From Cytobacillus praedii (GTDB taxonomy: Bacteria; Bacillota; Bacilli; Bacillales; Cytobacillaceae), in assembly GCF_001439605.1 (NCBI RefSeq), contig NZ_LMBX01000007.1, forward strand, positions 124,001-188,000: a stretch of DNA of 64,000 nucleotides, read 5' to 3'. The first letter of the stretch is position 1; every line of letters begins with the position of its first letter. Positions 27,707 through 36,853 of the stretch are shown one piece after another. The notes under the pieces are model-generated. The model worked only from the letters and a program-made list of their open reading frames with translations, ran no database searches and was not told where the DNA came from. Position numbers and translations under genes: made by a program.

Positions 27707-27967
27707 ATGTCTGTGCTTGATAATTGGCAGCAGTGGAAAGACTTTCTTGGTGATCGTCTCGATCAGGGACAGCAGCAGGGGATGAGTAAAGACACGGTTA
27801 ATAACCTTGCTTACCAGATTGGTGATTACTTAGCAAAACAAGTAGAACCAAAAAATGAACAGGAAAAAATCCTCTCAGATCTTTGGTCTGTTGCGAACAA
27901 GGATGAGCAGGAAGCCATTGCTAGCATGATGGTAAAGCTTGTAGAGGATAATGGGACACATAAATAA
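27707..27967 (+). CDS. ymfJ: YmfJ, DUF3243 small protein
   Basis: This is an 86-residue soluble, mostly helical protein (MSVLDNWQQWKDFLGDRL, WSVANKDEQEAIASMMVKLV) of the DUF3243 family, found across Bacillaceae with no assigned activity. The start at 27707 has an ideal AAAGGAGG 8 bases upstream; the longer reading from 27671 begins inside the palindrome. It is monocistronic with its own terminator. Confidence 0.88.
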   Translation: MSVLDNWQQWKDFLGDRLDQGQQQGMSKDTVNNLAYQIGDYLAKQVEPKNEQEKILSDLWSVANKDEQEAIASMMVKLVEDNGTHK

Positions 27968-27975
27968 ATTGTTTA

Positions 27976-28006
27976 AAAAAGAGAGGAAAGGTCCTCTCTT
28001 TTTTAA
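27976..28006 (+). terminator. Intrinsic terminator of ymfJ
   Basis: AAGAGAGGA and TCCTCTCTT arms (27979-27987, 27992-28000) are followed by T4. Confidence 0.88.
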
Positions 28007-28125
28007 TTTTTCGAAAAATGGCTAATGGCATTTTTTGCATAGGTTTATCCTTTCATCTTTAAGTAAAATCATTTATGATATAGAAGGTAAGAGAAATCGT
28101 ATAGCAACGGTAAAAGGAGGTCTTT

Positions 28126-28917
28126 ATGAGTAAAACAGAATGGTATTTAGAATATGAAATAACAAAGAACCGTCCGGGGTTGCTTGGTGATATTTCTTCC
28201 CTTCTCGGAATGCTCTCGATTAATATTGTAACGATTAATGGTGTGGAACAGGGCCGAAGAGGCTTGTTAATTTTAGCGAAAAACTATGAACAAATTGTTC
28301 GGTTAGAGTCAATTTTACATACGATGGATACAATAAAACTAATTAAGCTGCGTGTTCCAAAATTAAGAGACCGATTAGCTGTTCGTCATGGAAGATACAT
28401 ACAACAAGATGCAGATGATAAGAAGACGTTTAGGTTTGTAAGGGACGAGCTTGGATTATTAGTTGACTTTATGGCAGAATTATTTAAGCAGGAAGGGCAC
28501 AAGCTAATAGGAATCCGGGGAATGCCTCGAGTAGGAAAAACAGAATCAATTGTTGCTTCAAGTGTTTGTGCAAATAAGCGATGGTTATTTGTTTCTTCGA
28601 CTCTTTTAAAACAAACGATACGTAATCAGCTCATTCATGATGAATATAACGAAAACAATCTATTCATTATCGATGGAATTGTGTCATCTAGAAGAGCAAA
28701 TGAAAAGCATTGGCAGCTTGTCCGTGAAATAATGAGTCTTCCCGCAATAAAAGTGGTTGAGCATCCAGATATTTTTGTAGAAAACACTCAATATTCAATC
28801 GATGACTTCGATTATATTATTGAGCTTCGTCATGACCCAGAGGAAGAAATAAAATATGACATTGTAAATGAAAATAAGATGTTTTCTGATTCTGAATTTG
28901 GCGGATTTGATTTTTAA
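28126..28917 (+). CDS. ymfK: YmfK, DUF3388 protein with P-loop-like motif
   Basis: The 263-residue protein begins with an ACT-like regulatory domain (NRPGLLGDISSLLGMLSINIVTINGV). It then has a domain with GIRGMPRVGKTES near residues 126-138, resembling a Walker A loop. No Walker B motif is obvious. Function is not established. It is followed after 22 bases by ymfM and belongs to the conserved ymf cluster before pgsA. The ribosome binding site is AAAGGAGG. Confidence 0.88.
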   Translation: MSKTEWYLEYEITKNRPGLLGDISSLLGMLSINIVTINGVEQGRRGLLILAKNYEQIVRLESILHTMDTIKLIKLRVPKLRDRLAVRHGRYIQQDADDKKTFRFVRDELGLLVDFMAELFKQEGHKLIGIRGMPRVGKTESIVASSVCANKRWLFVSSTLLKQTIRNQLIHDEYNENNLFIIDGIVSSRRANEKHWQLVREIMSLPAIKVVEHPDIFVENTQYSIDDFDYIIELRHDPEEEIKYDIVNENKMFSDSEFGGFDF

Positions 28918-28939
28918 GTGACTTGGAAGGTGTTGTGAA

Positions 28940-29848
28940 TTGACAGAACTCGGGAATCGACTGAAAGAGGCTCGGTTGGCTAAAAACATGAGCCTTGATG
29001 ACCTGCAGGCAGTAACAAAGATACAAAAGCGATATTTAATTGGTATTGAAGAAGGCAATTATAGTATGATGCCTGGAAAGTTTTATGTTAGGGCGTTTAT
29101 TAAGCAATACGCGGAAGCTGTTGGAATAGAACCGGAGGAAATTTTTGAAGAGTTTAAAAGTGATATTCCTTCCACGATAAATGAAGATATTCCAGAAAAG
29201 CTTTCACGTGTACAATCAAGACAGAATGTTTCTACTGGAAGGTCAAAGGTTTTTGATATTCTTCCGAAAATATTAATTGCTATTTTTGTTGTTGGGGCAC
29301 TAGCTGCCGCTTATGCTTTTTTTCAAAATTCAAATGATGGAGGAAATACGAAGGATTCCGTTGAGAACAGCGGAAAGGAACCCGTACGTATTGAGGAATC
29401 AGATGATTTTGCGAAAGATACTGATAAAGAGAAAGCTACTGGTGAAGATTCAGTAAAGCAGGACGATCAAACGAATGAAGAAGAGACCGCAGAGGAAGAG
29501 ATTGAAGCTCCTAAACAAGAGGTCACTGTTGCTCAATCAAGCGGCAAAAAAACTGTATATGAATTGAAAAATACAGACCGCTTTGAATTGAAGGTAGTTT
29601 CTACTGGAGAAACATGGGTCAATATTTTAAATGGAAAAGGAACTTCCTTTTTCTCTGGTACGTTGAAAAAGGGCGAAAATGAAAGTCAGGTAATTGATTT
29701 TTCTAGGGAAATTGAAGCTGTTATTGTCATTGGTAAATCGACAGAAACTGAGATTTATGTAAATGATGAAAAAGTTGAGTATGCTATTCCTCCGAGTCAA
29801 TCGGTTACGCAGAATATAACCATTCGCTACTTACCGAACAACGAATAG
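28940..29848 (+). CDS. ymfM: YmfM, RodZ-like membrane protein with cytoplasmic helix-turn-helix
   Basis: The 302 residues form a RodZ-type protein. There is an N-terminal HTH_25 domain (LGNRLKEARLAKNMSLDDLQAVTKIQKRYL), one transmembrane helix (about residues 108-130, ILIAIFVVGALAAAYAFF), an acidic disordered linker and a C-terminal extracytoplasmic DUF4115 beta domain (TGETWVNILNGKGTSFFSG). RodZ links MreB filaments to the elongation machinery. The start is TTG. It lies next to pgsA as in B. subtilis, and an mreB paralogue lies at 58501-59508. Confidence 0.92.
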   Translation: MTELGNRLKEARLAKNMSLDDLQAVTKIQKRYLIGIEEGNYSMMPGKFYVRAFIKQYAEAVGIEPEEIFEEFKSDIPSTINEDIPEKLSRVQSRQNVSTGRSKVFDILPKILIAIFVVGALAAAYAFFQNSNDGGNTKDSVENSGKEPVRIEESDDFAKDTDKEKATGEDSVKQDDQTNEEETAEEEIEAPKQEVTVAQSSGKKTVYELKNTDRFELKVVSTGETWVNILNGKGTSFFSGTLKKGENESQVIDFSREIEAVIVIGKSTETEIYVNDEKVEYAIPPSQSVTQNITIRYLPNNE

Positions 29849-29870
29849 TCATCATCTGATGACTATTTTT
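29847..29870 (+). terminator. Weak terminator or leader hairpin between ymfM and pgsA
   Basis: AGTCATCA (29847-29854) pairs with TGATGACT (29857-29864) and is followed by ATTTTT. It overlaps the ymfM stop and is only 30 bases before pgsA, so it is probably partial. Confidence 0.55.
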
Positions 29871-29899
29871 CGCGTTATTACTATATTGGAGGTAAAATC

Positions 29900-30478
29900 A
29901 TGAATTTGCCAAATAAAATTACTATTTCTCGAATCTTTTTAATTCCATTATTTTTAATTATTATGCTTGTTCCTTTCTCTTGGGGAGAGCTTACCATCCT
30001 AGGTGCTACACTTCCTGTTACACATTTAGTAGGAGCACTCATTTTTATAGTTGCTTCTGCAACTGACTGGGTGGATGGACATTTTGCAAGGAAATATAAT
30101 CTTGTTACGAACCTAGGAAAGTTTCTTGATCCGCTTGCTGACAAGCTCCTCGTTTCTGCAGCATTAATTGTTCTAGTTGAGCTTGGCTACGCTGCCTCTT
30201 GGATCGTAATTATTATTATAAGCCGAGAATTTGCAGTAACTGGTTTACGGCTTATTCTTGCAGGCGGGGGAGAAGTGGTAGCAGCCAATCAATTAGGAAA
30301 AATCAAAACATGGACACAAATTGTCGCTATTTCTGCTTTATTACTGCATAATATAATTTTTGAAATGCTTTCGATTCCTTTTGCAGATATTGCTCTTTGG
30401 GTAGCGCTCGTCTTTACAATCTGGTCTGGCTGGGATTATTTTGCAAAGAATAAGGGTGCCTTTGTCAATTCAAAATAA
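29900..30478 (+). CDS. pgsA: CDP-diacylglycerol--glycerol-3-phosphate 3-phosphatidyltransferase
   Basis: The 192-residue integral membrane enzyme makes phosphatidylglycerol phosphate, the first committed step to phosphatidylglycerol and cardiolipin. The CDP-alcohol phosphotransferase motif is complete: D-G-x2-A-R-x8-G-x3-D-x3-D, read in DGHFARKYNLVTNLGKFLD with PLAD after it. Several hydrophobic helices flank the motif. The ribosome binding site is GGAGG. It is followed by cinA. Confidence 0.96.
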   Translation: MNLPNKITISRIFLIPLFLIIMLVPFSWGELTILGATLPVTHLVGALIFIVASATDWVDGHFARKYNLVTNLGKFLDPLADKLLVSAALIVLVELGYAASWIVIIIISREFAVTGLRLILAGGGEVVAANQLGKIKTWTQIVAISALLLHNIIFEMLSIPFADIALWVALVFTIWSGWDYFAKNKGAFVNSK

Positions 30479-30520
30479 TTATTTTCTTTTTTCATCCTAT
30501 ACAAACAAGGTGGCGTTTAC

Positions 30521-31774
30521 ATGAATGCAGAAATAATCGCAGTTGGTTCTGAACTTTTGTTAGGACAAATTGTAAATACAAATGCTCGTTTTTTGTCCAG
30601 GCAGCTTGCTGATTTAGGGATTAATGTTTTTTACCATACTTGTGTTGGTGATAATCCTGATCGCCTTAAAGCAGTAATTAAAATAGCTGAGGAGCGTTCG
30701 AATCTTCTAATATTCACTGGAGGATTAGGACCTACAAAAGATGACCTAACAAAGGAAACGATTGCAAAGCACGTAAATAAAAGACTGATTATGAATAATG
30801 AGGCTCTTCAATCGATTGAACTTTACTTTGAGCGCACGAATCGCCAGATGACAGAAAATAATAAGAAGCAGGCAATTGTTTTAGAGGATTCGCATATTTT
30901 GCCGAATGAGCATGGGATGGCTCCTGGAATGCTGCTGGAGGGTGGAAGCCATGCCTATATGCTGCTTCCAGGACCACCAAAAGAAATGGAACCGATGTTT
31001 TTGAAATATGGCTACCCAGTTCTTCGGTCACTGCTTCAAGAGGAAGATGTGATTCTTTCCCGAGTTTTAAGGTTTTTTGGCATTGGAGAGGCAATGCTCG
31101 AAACAGAAATTGAAGATTTAATTGATGCTCAAACAAATCCGACAATCGCGCCACTTGCATCGGATGGGGAAGTAACTCTTCGGTTAACAGCTAAACATAA
31201 ACAAATGGATACGGCTTTAAGACTGCTGGATGAGACTGAAAAACAAATTCTTTCTCGAGTCGGTGAATACTTTTATGGTTATGATGAAACATCCTTAATG
31301 CATGAGTTAATTAAATTTATTAAGGATAAAAAGCTGACGATTGCTTGCGCTGAGAGTCTCACAGGAGGAATGTTCCAGCAGGTGTTTACAGCAATACCAG
31401 GGGCAGGAGAGCTTCTTAAAGGCGGAGTTGTTTGCTATACAAATGAAGTGAAAGAAAATGTGCTAAACGTTCAGAAAACTACAATTGCTGAAAATGGAGT
31501 CGTTAGCGAGCAATGTGCGCGAGAGCTAGCAAAAAATGTTGCTTCCCTAATGAACGCAGATATTGGCATTAGCTTTACAGGGGTTGCGGGTCCGGATGAA
31601 TTAGAAGGTAAGCCTGTAGGGACCGTGTACATTGGTATTTCTATAAAAGATGAGCCAGTTCAAGTTGAAAAGCTGAATTTTGGCGGAACGAGAGATGCCA
31701 TCCGGGTTAGAAGTGTAAAGTATGGATGCCACTTTTTAATAAAGAGATTAAATGGAAGTCAGAATGCTAAATAG
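30521..31774 (+). CDS. cinA: CinA, competence/damage-inducible protein
   Basis: This 417-residue two-domain protein has an N-terminal molybdopterin-binding-like (COG1058) domain ([34 protein letters not shown]) and a C-terminal PncC-type nicotinamide-mononucleotide amidohydrolase domain ([31 protein letters not shown]). CinA is a nucleotide-metabolism enzyme co-expressed with recA in many Gram-positives. Here a terminator and a LexA-controlled promoter separate it from recA. Confidence 0.95.
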   Translation: MNAEIIAVGSELLLGQIVNTNARFLSRQLADLGINVFYHTCVGDNPDRLKAVIKIAEERSNLLIFTGGLGPTKDDLTKETIAKHVNKRLIMNNEALQSIELYFERTNRQMTENNKKQAIVLEDSHILPNEHGMAPGMLLEGGSHAYMLLPGPPKEMEPMFLKYGYPVLRSLLQEEDVILSRVLRFFGIGEAMLETEIEDLIDAQTNPTIAPLASDGEVTLRLTAKHKQMDTALRLLDETEKQILSRVGEYFYGYDETSLMHELIKFIKDKKLTIACAESLTGGMFQQVFTAIPGAGELLKGGVVCYTNEVKENVLNVQKTTIAENGVVSEQCARELAKNVASLMNADIGISFTGVAGPDELEGKPVGTVYIGISIKDEPVQVEKLNFGGTRDAIRVRSVKYGCHFLIKRLNGSQNAK

Positions 31775-31791
31775 TGCATTCTGATTTTTTT
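31759..31791 (+). terminator. Intrinsic terminator of pgsA-cinA
   Basis: TCAGAATGC (31759-31767) pairs with GCATTCTGA (31776-31784), followed by T7. The stem begins inside the last cinA codons. Confidence 0.88.
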
Positions 31792-31852
31792 AAATTATCG
31801 TCAGTTTCTGCTTTTCTCAAAGTCATATGCTTTGAAAATATCATTTCTCTCA

Positions 31853-31883
31853 GTCTATTCTTTCATTTTATGAAAGAATAGAC
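31853..31883. promoter_or_regulatory. 13-bp perfect hairpin upstream of the recA control region
   Basis: GTCTATTCTTTCA (31853-31865) and TGAAAGAATAGAC (31871-31883) pair perfectly around loop TTTTA. No T tract follows on either strand, so it is not a standard terminator. It ends 12 bases before the LexA box. Confidence 0.6.
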
Positions 31884-31895
31884 ATTAAAAAAAGA

Positions 31896-31947
31896 AGAAT
31901 GGATGTTCGCTTTTTTTCTCGACAAAAGATAAGAAAACGGTTATAGT
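31896..31947 (+). promoter_or_regulatory. LexA (DinR) box and sigma-A promoter of recA
   Basis: AGAATGGATGTTCG (31896-31909) matches the Gram-positive SOS box CGAACNNNNGTTCG apart from positions 1 and 5. Then TCGACA (31919-31924) and TATAGT (31942-31947) are 17 bases apart. SOS control of recA by LexA is established in Bacillus. Confidence 0.75.
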
Positions 31948-32011
31948 AGAGTTAGGTTTTGAACGAGAGCAAAACTTAGACTTTTTGAATGTTGAAGAGG
32001 AGGAAGTATGA

Positions 32012-33052
32012 ATGAGTGATCGTCAGGCAGCACTAGAAATGGCGTTAAAACAAATAGAGAAACAATTTGGTAAAGGTTCAATTATGAAGCTTGGAGAGCA
32101 AACAGACCGGAAAATTTCTACAATTCCAAGCGGATCATTGGCGCTGGATATAGCACTTGGGGTTGGCGGGTATCCTAGAGGGCGTATTATTGAAACATAC
32201 GGCCCAGAAAGCTCAGGTAAAACAACTGTTGCCCTGCATGCAATTGCAGAGGTACAAGCAGCTGGCGGGCAGGCAGCATTTATCGATGCAGAACACGCAC
32301 TTGATCCAGTTTATGCGCAAAAGCTGGGAGTTAATATTGATGAATTATTGCTTTCACAGCCAGATACGGGAGAGCAAGCTTTAGAGATTGCTGAAGCGCT
32401 TGTAAGAAGTGGTGCAGTTGATATTCTTGTCATTGATTCTGTTGCCGCGCTCGTACCTAAGGCAGAAATAGAAGGGGAAATGGGAGACTCGCATGTCGGA
32501 TTACAAGCACGTCTAATGTCCCAAGCCCTTCGTAAACTATCAGGCGCAATCAATAAATCAAAAACAATTGCTATTTTCATAAACCAAATCCGTGAAAAAG
32601 TTGGAGTTATGTTCGGGAATCCAGAGACAACTCCAGGAGGACGCGCGTTGAAGTTTTACTCAACTGTCCGTCTTGAAGTGCGCCGTGCTGAAGCGATAAA
32701 GCAAGGTCAAGATATTGTAGGTAACAAAACAAAAATTAAAGTTGTGAAAAATAAAGTTGCACCTCCATTCCGTGTAGCGGAGGTTGATATTATGTATGGA
32801 GAAGGTATTTCAAGGGAAGGCGAAATTATTGATATAGGCTCTGAGCTGGACATTGTTCAAAAAAGTGGTTCATGGTATTCCTTCAATGATGAGCGCGTTG
32901 GTCAAGGTCGAGAAAATGCCAAGCTCTTCTTGAAAGAAAATCCTGAAATCCGTAAACAAATTCAAACACAAATCCGTGATCATTATGGACTCGATGGGGA
33001 GCATGTTGTAAGCGGTGATGATGAACAAGAGGAACTTCAACTAATTGATTGA
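32012..33052 (+). CDS. recA: Recombinase RecA
   Basis: This is the 346-residue DNA strand-exchange ATPase and LexA coprotease. Walker [10 protein letters not shown] lies near residues 65-73, Walker B is [12 protein letters not shown], and the RecA signature [14 protein letters not shown] and an acidic C-terminal tail are present. It begins [22 protein letters not shown] as in B. subtilis. GGAGG lies 8 bases upstream. An out-of-frame ATG four bases before the start opens a three-codon frame overlapping the recA start. Confidence 0.98.
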   Translation: MSDRQAALEMALKQIEKQFGKGSIMKLGEQTDRKISTIPSGSLALDIALGVGGYPRGRIIETYGPESSGKTTVALHAIAEVQAAGGQAAFIDAEHALDPVYAQKLGVNIDELLLSQPDTGEQALEIAEALVRSGAVDILVIDSVAALVPKAEIEGEMGDSHVGLQARLMSQALRKLSGAINKSKTIAIFINQIREKVGVMFGNPETTPGGRALKFYSTVRLEVRRAEAIKQGQDIVGNKTKIKVVKNKVAPPFRVAEVDIMYGEGISREGEIIDIGSELDIVQKSGSWYSFNDERVGQGRENAKLFLKENPEIRKQIQTQIRDHYGLDGEHVVSGDDEQEELQLID

Positions 33053-33062
33053 TATAGTGGTG

Positions 33063-33095
33063 AAAAAAGCAAAGCTGCGAGCTTTGCTTTTTTTA
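33063..33095 (+). terminator. Intrinsic terminator of recA
   Basis: AAAGCAAAGCT (33066-33076) pairs with AGCTTTGCTTT (33080-33090) around loop GCG, followed by a T run. Confidence 0.93.
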
Positions 33096-33113
33096 AAATG
33101 GAGGATAAATAAC

Positions 33114-33140
33114 ATGAGTGTCTATCAGAGTAAGCCTTGA
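33114..33140 (+). CDS. Possible 8-codon micro-ORF upstream of the rny promoter
   Basis: ATG at 33114 reads MSVYQSKP and then TGA, with a good ribosome binding site (GGAGGATAAATAAC). Its stop overlaps the -35 box of the rny promoter (33137-33142). It may be a remnant or a chance frame; in B. subtilis pbpX lies between recA and rny. Weak support. Confidence 0.2.
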   Translation: MSVYQSKP

Positions 33141-33165
33141 CAATGAAATACCACAGCTTTACAAT
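33137..33165 (+). promoter_or_regulatory. Strong sigma-A promoter of rny
   Basis: Consensus TTGACA (33137-33142), a 17-base spacer, and TACAAT (33160-33165). This predicts a leader of about 130 bases before rny, including AAAATGTATATTTTACATTTT, a small palindrome near 33168-33189. Confidence 0.75.
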
Positions 33166-33301
33166 TAAAAATGTATATTTTACATTTTATGATGATATGA
33201 AAAACGTTGAAAAGCCTTAGTGCTGTATGTTGTATTTCAATATACATGCCAACACTTTAAAGACGTAACACAAAAAGTTCATAGCAAGAGGAGGTGAAAT
33301 G

Positions 33302-34867
33302 ATGGAACTATTTACAGCAATCATCATCTCCAGTTTGCTTGGCCTATTCGTTGGTGCGGTTGTTAGTTATTTTGTTTGTAAGTCCATTGCTCAGGCAAAA
33401 GTTGCAGGAGCTAAAGATGCTGCAGAGCAGATTTTAGAAGAATCAAAGCGAGAAGCGGATGCTATAAAGAAAGAAGCTCTAATTGAAGCGAAGGATGAAA
33501 TTCATAAGCTTCGTACAGAGGCAGAGCGTGAGATTCGTGATCGAAGAAATGAATTACAAAAACAAGAAAATCGTTTACTGCAAAAGGAAGAAAATCTTGA
33601 TCGCAAAGATGAAACGTTAGATAAACGTGAAACACTTTTAGAGAAGAGGGACGATTCTCTTAACAAAAGACAACAGCATATTGAAGAGATGGAAAGCAAA
33701 GTGGACGAGATGGTACGTGCACAAAAAGCAGAGCTGGAACGCATCTCGGGCTTAACTCGTGAAGAGGCGAAGTCCATCATTTTGGAGCGAGTCGAGCAGG
33801 AAGTAGCTCATGATGTCGCGATAATGATAAAAGAGGGCGAAATTCGTGCGAAAGAAGAAGCAGATAAGAAAGCGAAGGATATCTTGTCACTCGCAATTCA
33901 ACGTTGTGCTGCTGATCATGTGGCTGAAACAACAGTATCTGTGGTAAATCTTCCAAATGATGAGATGAAGGGTCGAATAATTGGCCGTGAGGGTCGAAAT
34001 ATTCGAACACTAGAAACGTTAACAGGTATTGATCTCATTATTGATGATACGCCAGAGGCTGTTATATTATCTGGTTTTGATCCAATTCGCCGAGAAACAG
34101 CTCGTTTAGCTTTAGACAAACTTGTACAGGACGGACGTATACATCCTGCACGGATTGAAGAAATGGTTGACAAAGCTCGCCGTGAAGTGGATGAGCATAT
34201 CCGCGAAATTGGAGAACAGACAACTTTTGAAGTTGGTGTTCATGGCCTCCATCCAGATTTAATTAAAATTCTTGGTCGCCTTAAATTCCGGACAAGCTAT
34301 GGTCAAAATGTACTTAAGCACTCAATGGAAGTCGCACAGCTGTCAGGTTTGCTAGCAGCGGAACTTGGTCAAGATGAAGTATTAGCACGCCGTGCCGGCT
34401 TACTTCACGATATTGGTAAAGCGATTGATCATGAGGTAGAAGGAAGCCATGTTGAAATTGGGGTAGAGCTTGCTACGAAGTATAAGGAACATCCAATTGT
34501 GATTAACAGTATTGCTTCCCATCATGGAGACACTGAACCTACATCAATTATTGCTGTTCTTGTTGCCGCAGCAGATGCATTATCAGCAGCGCGACCTGGA
34601 GCAAGAAGAGAGACACTCGAAAATTATATTCGCCGTCTTGAGAAGCTTGAAGAGATTTCTGAATCTTATGATGGTGTTGAAAAGTCTTTTGCTATTCAAG
34701 CAGGACGTGAAATTCGAATTTTAGTAAAACCTGAGCAAATCGACGATCTTGAAGCACATCGATTAGCTAGAGATATACGTAAAAAGATTGAAGAAGAGCT
34801 TGACTATCCAGGGCATATTAAAGTAACTGTTATTCGTGAAACAAGAGCCGTGGAATATGCGAAGTAA
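33302..34867 (+). CDS. rny: Ribonuclease Y
   Basis: The 521-residue membrane-anchored endoribonuclease initiates decay of many mRNAs in Bacillus. There is an N-terminal transmembrane helix (about residues 4-26), a long charged coiled coil (about 30-200), a KH domain ([26 protein letters not shown]) and an HD domain ([21 protein letters not shown]). Two adjacent ATGs (33299, 33302) compete; AGAGGAGGTG makes the second the better spaced. RicA, encoded at 42601, is a known RNase Y specificity factor. Confidence 0.96.
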   Translation: MELFTAIIISSLLGLFVGAVVSYFVCKSIAQAKVAGAKDAAEQILEESKREADAIKKEALIEAKDEIHKLRTEAEREIRDRRNELQKQENRLLQKEENLDRKDETLDKRETLLEKRDDSLNKRQQHIEEMESKVDEMVRAQKAELERISGLTREEAKSIILERVEQEVAHDVAIMIKEGEIRAKEEADKKAKDILSLAIQRCAADHVAETTVSVVNLPNDEMKGRIIGREGRNIRTLETLTGIDLIIDDTPEAVILSGFDPIRRETARLALDKLVQDGRIHPARIEEMVDKARREVDEHIREIGEQTTFEVGVHGLHPDLIKILGRLKFRTSYGQNVLKHSMEVAQLSGLLAAELGQDEVLARRAGLLHDIGKAIDHEVEGSHVEIGVELATKYKEHPIVINSIASHHGDTEPTSIIAVLVAAADALSAARPGARRETLENYIRRLEKLEEISESYDGVEKSFAIQAGREIRILVKPEQIDDLEAHRLARDIRKKIEEELDYPGHIKVTVIRETRAVEYAK

Positions 34868-34868
34868 G

Positions 34869-34896
34869 GCGATGCTAAATGCATCGCTTTATTTTT
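34869..34896 (+). terminator. Intrinsic terminator of rny
   Basis: GCGATGC (34869-34875) pairs with GCATCGC (34881-34887), followed by TTTATTTTT. Confidence 0.85.
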
Positions 34897-34929
34897 ATTG
34901 AGAAAGATATGACAGTATAAACTTGGGGT

Positions 34930-35122
34930 TTGAGAATGTTTAGCGCAAGCTTTCTAGCATATCAAGCTTCTTATTCTCACTTTACGAAAAGTCGGATTCA
35001 ATTTGATTTCGCTTATTGAGTCTCCTGTCTCGGTAAAATCGTCCCTTCTGCTTTTATAAGGCGATCACTTAGGTGCATGCGCTTTCTTAAGAAGAGTGGA
35101 AAGATTGAGATTGTGATACAAT
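34930..35122 (+). promoter_or_regulatory. rny-ymdB gap: degenerate repeat-like stretch and ymdB promoter
   Basis: The bases 34930-35070 faintly recall the intergenic repeat family (TTTAGCGCAAGC near the start, TGCATGCGCTTTCTT near the end) but the match is weak. TGATACAAT at 35114-35122 is an extended -10 for ymdB. No gene is seen. Confidence 0.35.
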
Positions 35123-35158
35123 GTATAGAAGAAATACATATAAAGAAAGGGCAGTACA

Positions 35159-35956
35159 ATGAATATTTTGTTTGTAGGGGATGTTGTCGGTTCACAAGGC
35201 CGAGAGATGATTACCGAATATGTCCCAAAGCTAAAAGAGAAATATCGTCCACAAATTACGATTATAAATGGTGAAAATGCAGCAGGCGGAAAAGGTATAA
35301 CGGAAAAGATTTATCGAGGATTTTTAGAAGCTGGCGCACAGGCAGTGACTCTTGGAAATCATACATGGGATAATAGAGAAATCTTTGAATTTATTGATCA
35401 AGCTAAATACTTAGTAAGGCCCGCAAACTTTCCTGAAGGGAATCCAGGAAAGGGAATCGTTTATCTTAAATTTAATACAGAGGAAATTGCAGTAATTAGT
35501 TTGCAAGGAAGAACGTTCATGCCTTCTATTGACTGTCCATTCAAAAAAGCGGATGAATTAATACATGAAGCAAGAAAAAGAACGTCAACGATCTTTGTTG
35601 ACTTTCATGCTGAAGCAACGAGCGAGAAGCAAGCGATGGGCTGGTATTTAGATGGGAGAGTTTCTGCAGTTGTTGGCACACACACACATGTACAAACAGC
35701 TGATAGCCGGATCTTACCAGAAGGGACAGCCTATTTAACAGATGTTGGCATGACTGGCCCATATGACGGGATATTAGGCGTTGAAAGAGAGGCTGTGTTA
35801 AAAAGGTTTTTAACAAACTTGCCTGTTCGATTTGAAGTGCCAAAAGAAGGACGTAAACAGTTAAGTGCTGTGATTATCGAAATTGATAAAACCAGTGGAA
35901 AAGCAAAAAAAATAAATCGAATATTAATTAATGATGACAATCCATTTTTTTCATAA
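35159..35956 (+). CDS. ymdB: YmdB, metallophosphodiesterase (2',3'-cyclic nucleotide)
   Basis: The 265-residue calcineurin-like phosphoesterase shows NILFVGDVVGSQGREM at the N terminus, the metal and active-site motifs INGENAAGGKGIT and TLGNHTWDNREIFEFI, and VDFHAEATSEKQAMG with VGTHTHVQTAD. In B. subtilis YmdB acts on 2',3'-cyclic nucleotides and influences biofilm and motility cell fate and RNase Y partner genes. Its gene always sits beside rny and spoVS, as here. Confidence 0.95.
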   Translation: MNILFVGDVVGSQGREMITEYVPKLKEKYRPQITIINGENAAGGKGITEKIYRGFLEAGAQAVTLGNHTWDNREIFEFIDQAKYLVRPANFPEGNPGKGIVYLKFNTEEIAVISLQGRTFMPSIDCPFKKADELIHEARKRTSTIFVDFHAEATSEKQAMGWYLDGRVSAVVGTHTHVQTADSRILPEGTAYLTDVGMTGPYDGILGVEREAVLKRFLTNLPVRFEVPKEGRKQLSAVIIEIDKTSGKAKKINRILINDDNPFFS

Positions 35957-35959
35957 TAC

Positions 35960-36010
35960 AAAAGACTGCATCCGATAGCATAATATGTAATCGGATGCAG
36001 TCTTTTATTC
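35960..36010 (+). terminator. Intrinsic terminator of ymdB
   Basis: A 17-bp perfect stem (35960-35976 with 35990-36006) ends in TTTTATTCTT. Confidence 0.88.
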
Positions 36011-36057
36011 TTACTAAGAAATAATAATATTGAGGGTTGTTAATTTTGCGACAAGTT

Positions 36058-36225
36058 GAATGCATCCAGCTCAAGCACCTTAGCCTAATGGACTTCCCTC
36101 TCACCTACGAGAAGTAAACATCGAATCATTATCGATCATCGTGTTTCCTTTACTTTGTCAGTGGCGGTTCAGTCCATATGACGATGATCGAGGCACTTTT
36201 CGCATTTGTTTATGTCTTTATTTTG
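36058..36225 (+). repeat. Degenerate intergenic repeat (copy D) with an 11-bp inverted repeat, upstream of spoVS
   Basis: CATCCAGCTCAAGCACCTTAG near 36061 and GAGGCACTTTTCGCATTTGT near 36190 resemble the two ends of repeat copies A and B. Inside it TCGATCATCGT (36132-36142) pairs perfectly with ACGATGATCGA (36181-36191). The short ORF at 36141-36335 crosses it and has no ribosome binding site, so I do not accept it. No gene is seen in 35957-36425. Confidence 0.4.
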
Positions 36226-36232
36226 TCCAAGC

Positions 36233-36258
36233 CGGAATATGTGATTTAAGAACTGAAT
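36233..36258 (+). promoter_or_regulatory. Possible sigma-H promoter of spoVS
   Basis: CGGAATA (36233-36239), 14 bases, then TGAAT (36254-36258), near the sigma-H pattern AGGAWWT-N12-14-RGAAT. B. subtilis spoVS is sigma-H dependent. The match is imperfect in both boxes. Confidence 0.35.
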
Positions 36259-36425
36259 ATAGTAGCAATGGAATGATTTATACTGACGTGTTCATTTCCG
36301 AAAAGGCATTATCGATATACATGCCCTATTTTTAGGTGAAAGAGTATCACACCAAATTGGGAACATCATGGCTGTCTAAGAAAGGTCATGGGCACGCGGG
36401 AGGGGAAAACAAGGAGGAGCTAGGA

Positions 36426-36686
36426 ATGGAAATATTAAAAGTTTCAGCAAAATCTAATCCTAATTCTGTAGCAGGTGCGCTTGCAGGTGTTCTGCGTGAA
36501 AGAGGCGGTGCCGAAATCCAAGCGATTGGTGCGGGTGCATTAAACCAGGCGGTAAAGGCAGTAGCAATCGCAAGAGGATTTGTAGCGCCTAGCGGAGTGG
36601 ATTTGATTTGTATCCCAGCATTCACAGATATTAAAATTGATGGGGAAGAACGAACCGCAATAAAACTAATTGTTGAACCTAGGTAA
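36426..36686 (+). CDS. spoVS: Stage V sporulation protein S
   Basis: At 86 residues this is exactly the family length and almost invariant in sequence (MEILKVSAKSNPNSVAGALAG, IQAIGAGALNQAVKAVAIARG, KIDGEERTAIKLIVEPR). SpoVS is an Alba-like small protein needed for late sporulation and coat assembly, and it influences septation and cell fate. The true start at 36426 follows AAGGAGGAGC; the longer reading from 36336 has 30 spurious codons. Its neighbours ymdB and the dipeptidase are conserved in many Bacillus genomes. Confidence 0.97.
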   Translation: MEILKVSAKSNPNSVAGALAGVLRERGGAEIQAIGAGALNQAVKAVAIARGFVAPSGVDLICIPAFTDIKIDGEERTAIKLIVEPR

Positions 36687-36853
36687 ATTACGTATGCAGC
36701 TGGGGATGTTGCACGGAATTGAATTTTTTTGTTTCTTTCATACTAGAGGAATAAAGTGCAATCAATTAAAGATGACCTGTTTGCCATAAAAAAGCAAGCG
36801 GGTTCTTTTTTTAATAAACAGGTCCAAACATAGATGGAAGGATGAGTATAAAA

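Noticed and set aside
30789-31160. 123-residue minus-strand ORF
   Set aside because: Lies fully inside cinA on the opposite strand with no start signal; a codon-bias shadow.
36141-36335. 64-residue ORF between ymdB and spoVS
   Set aside because: Crosses repeat copy D, has no ribosome binding site and unlikely composition.
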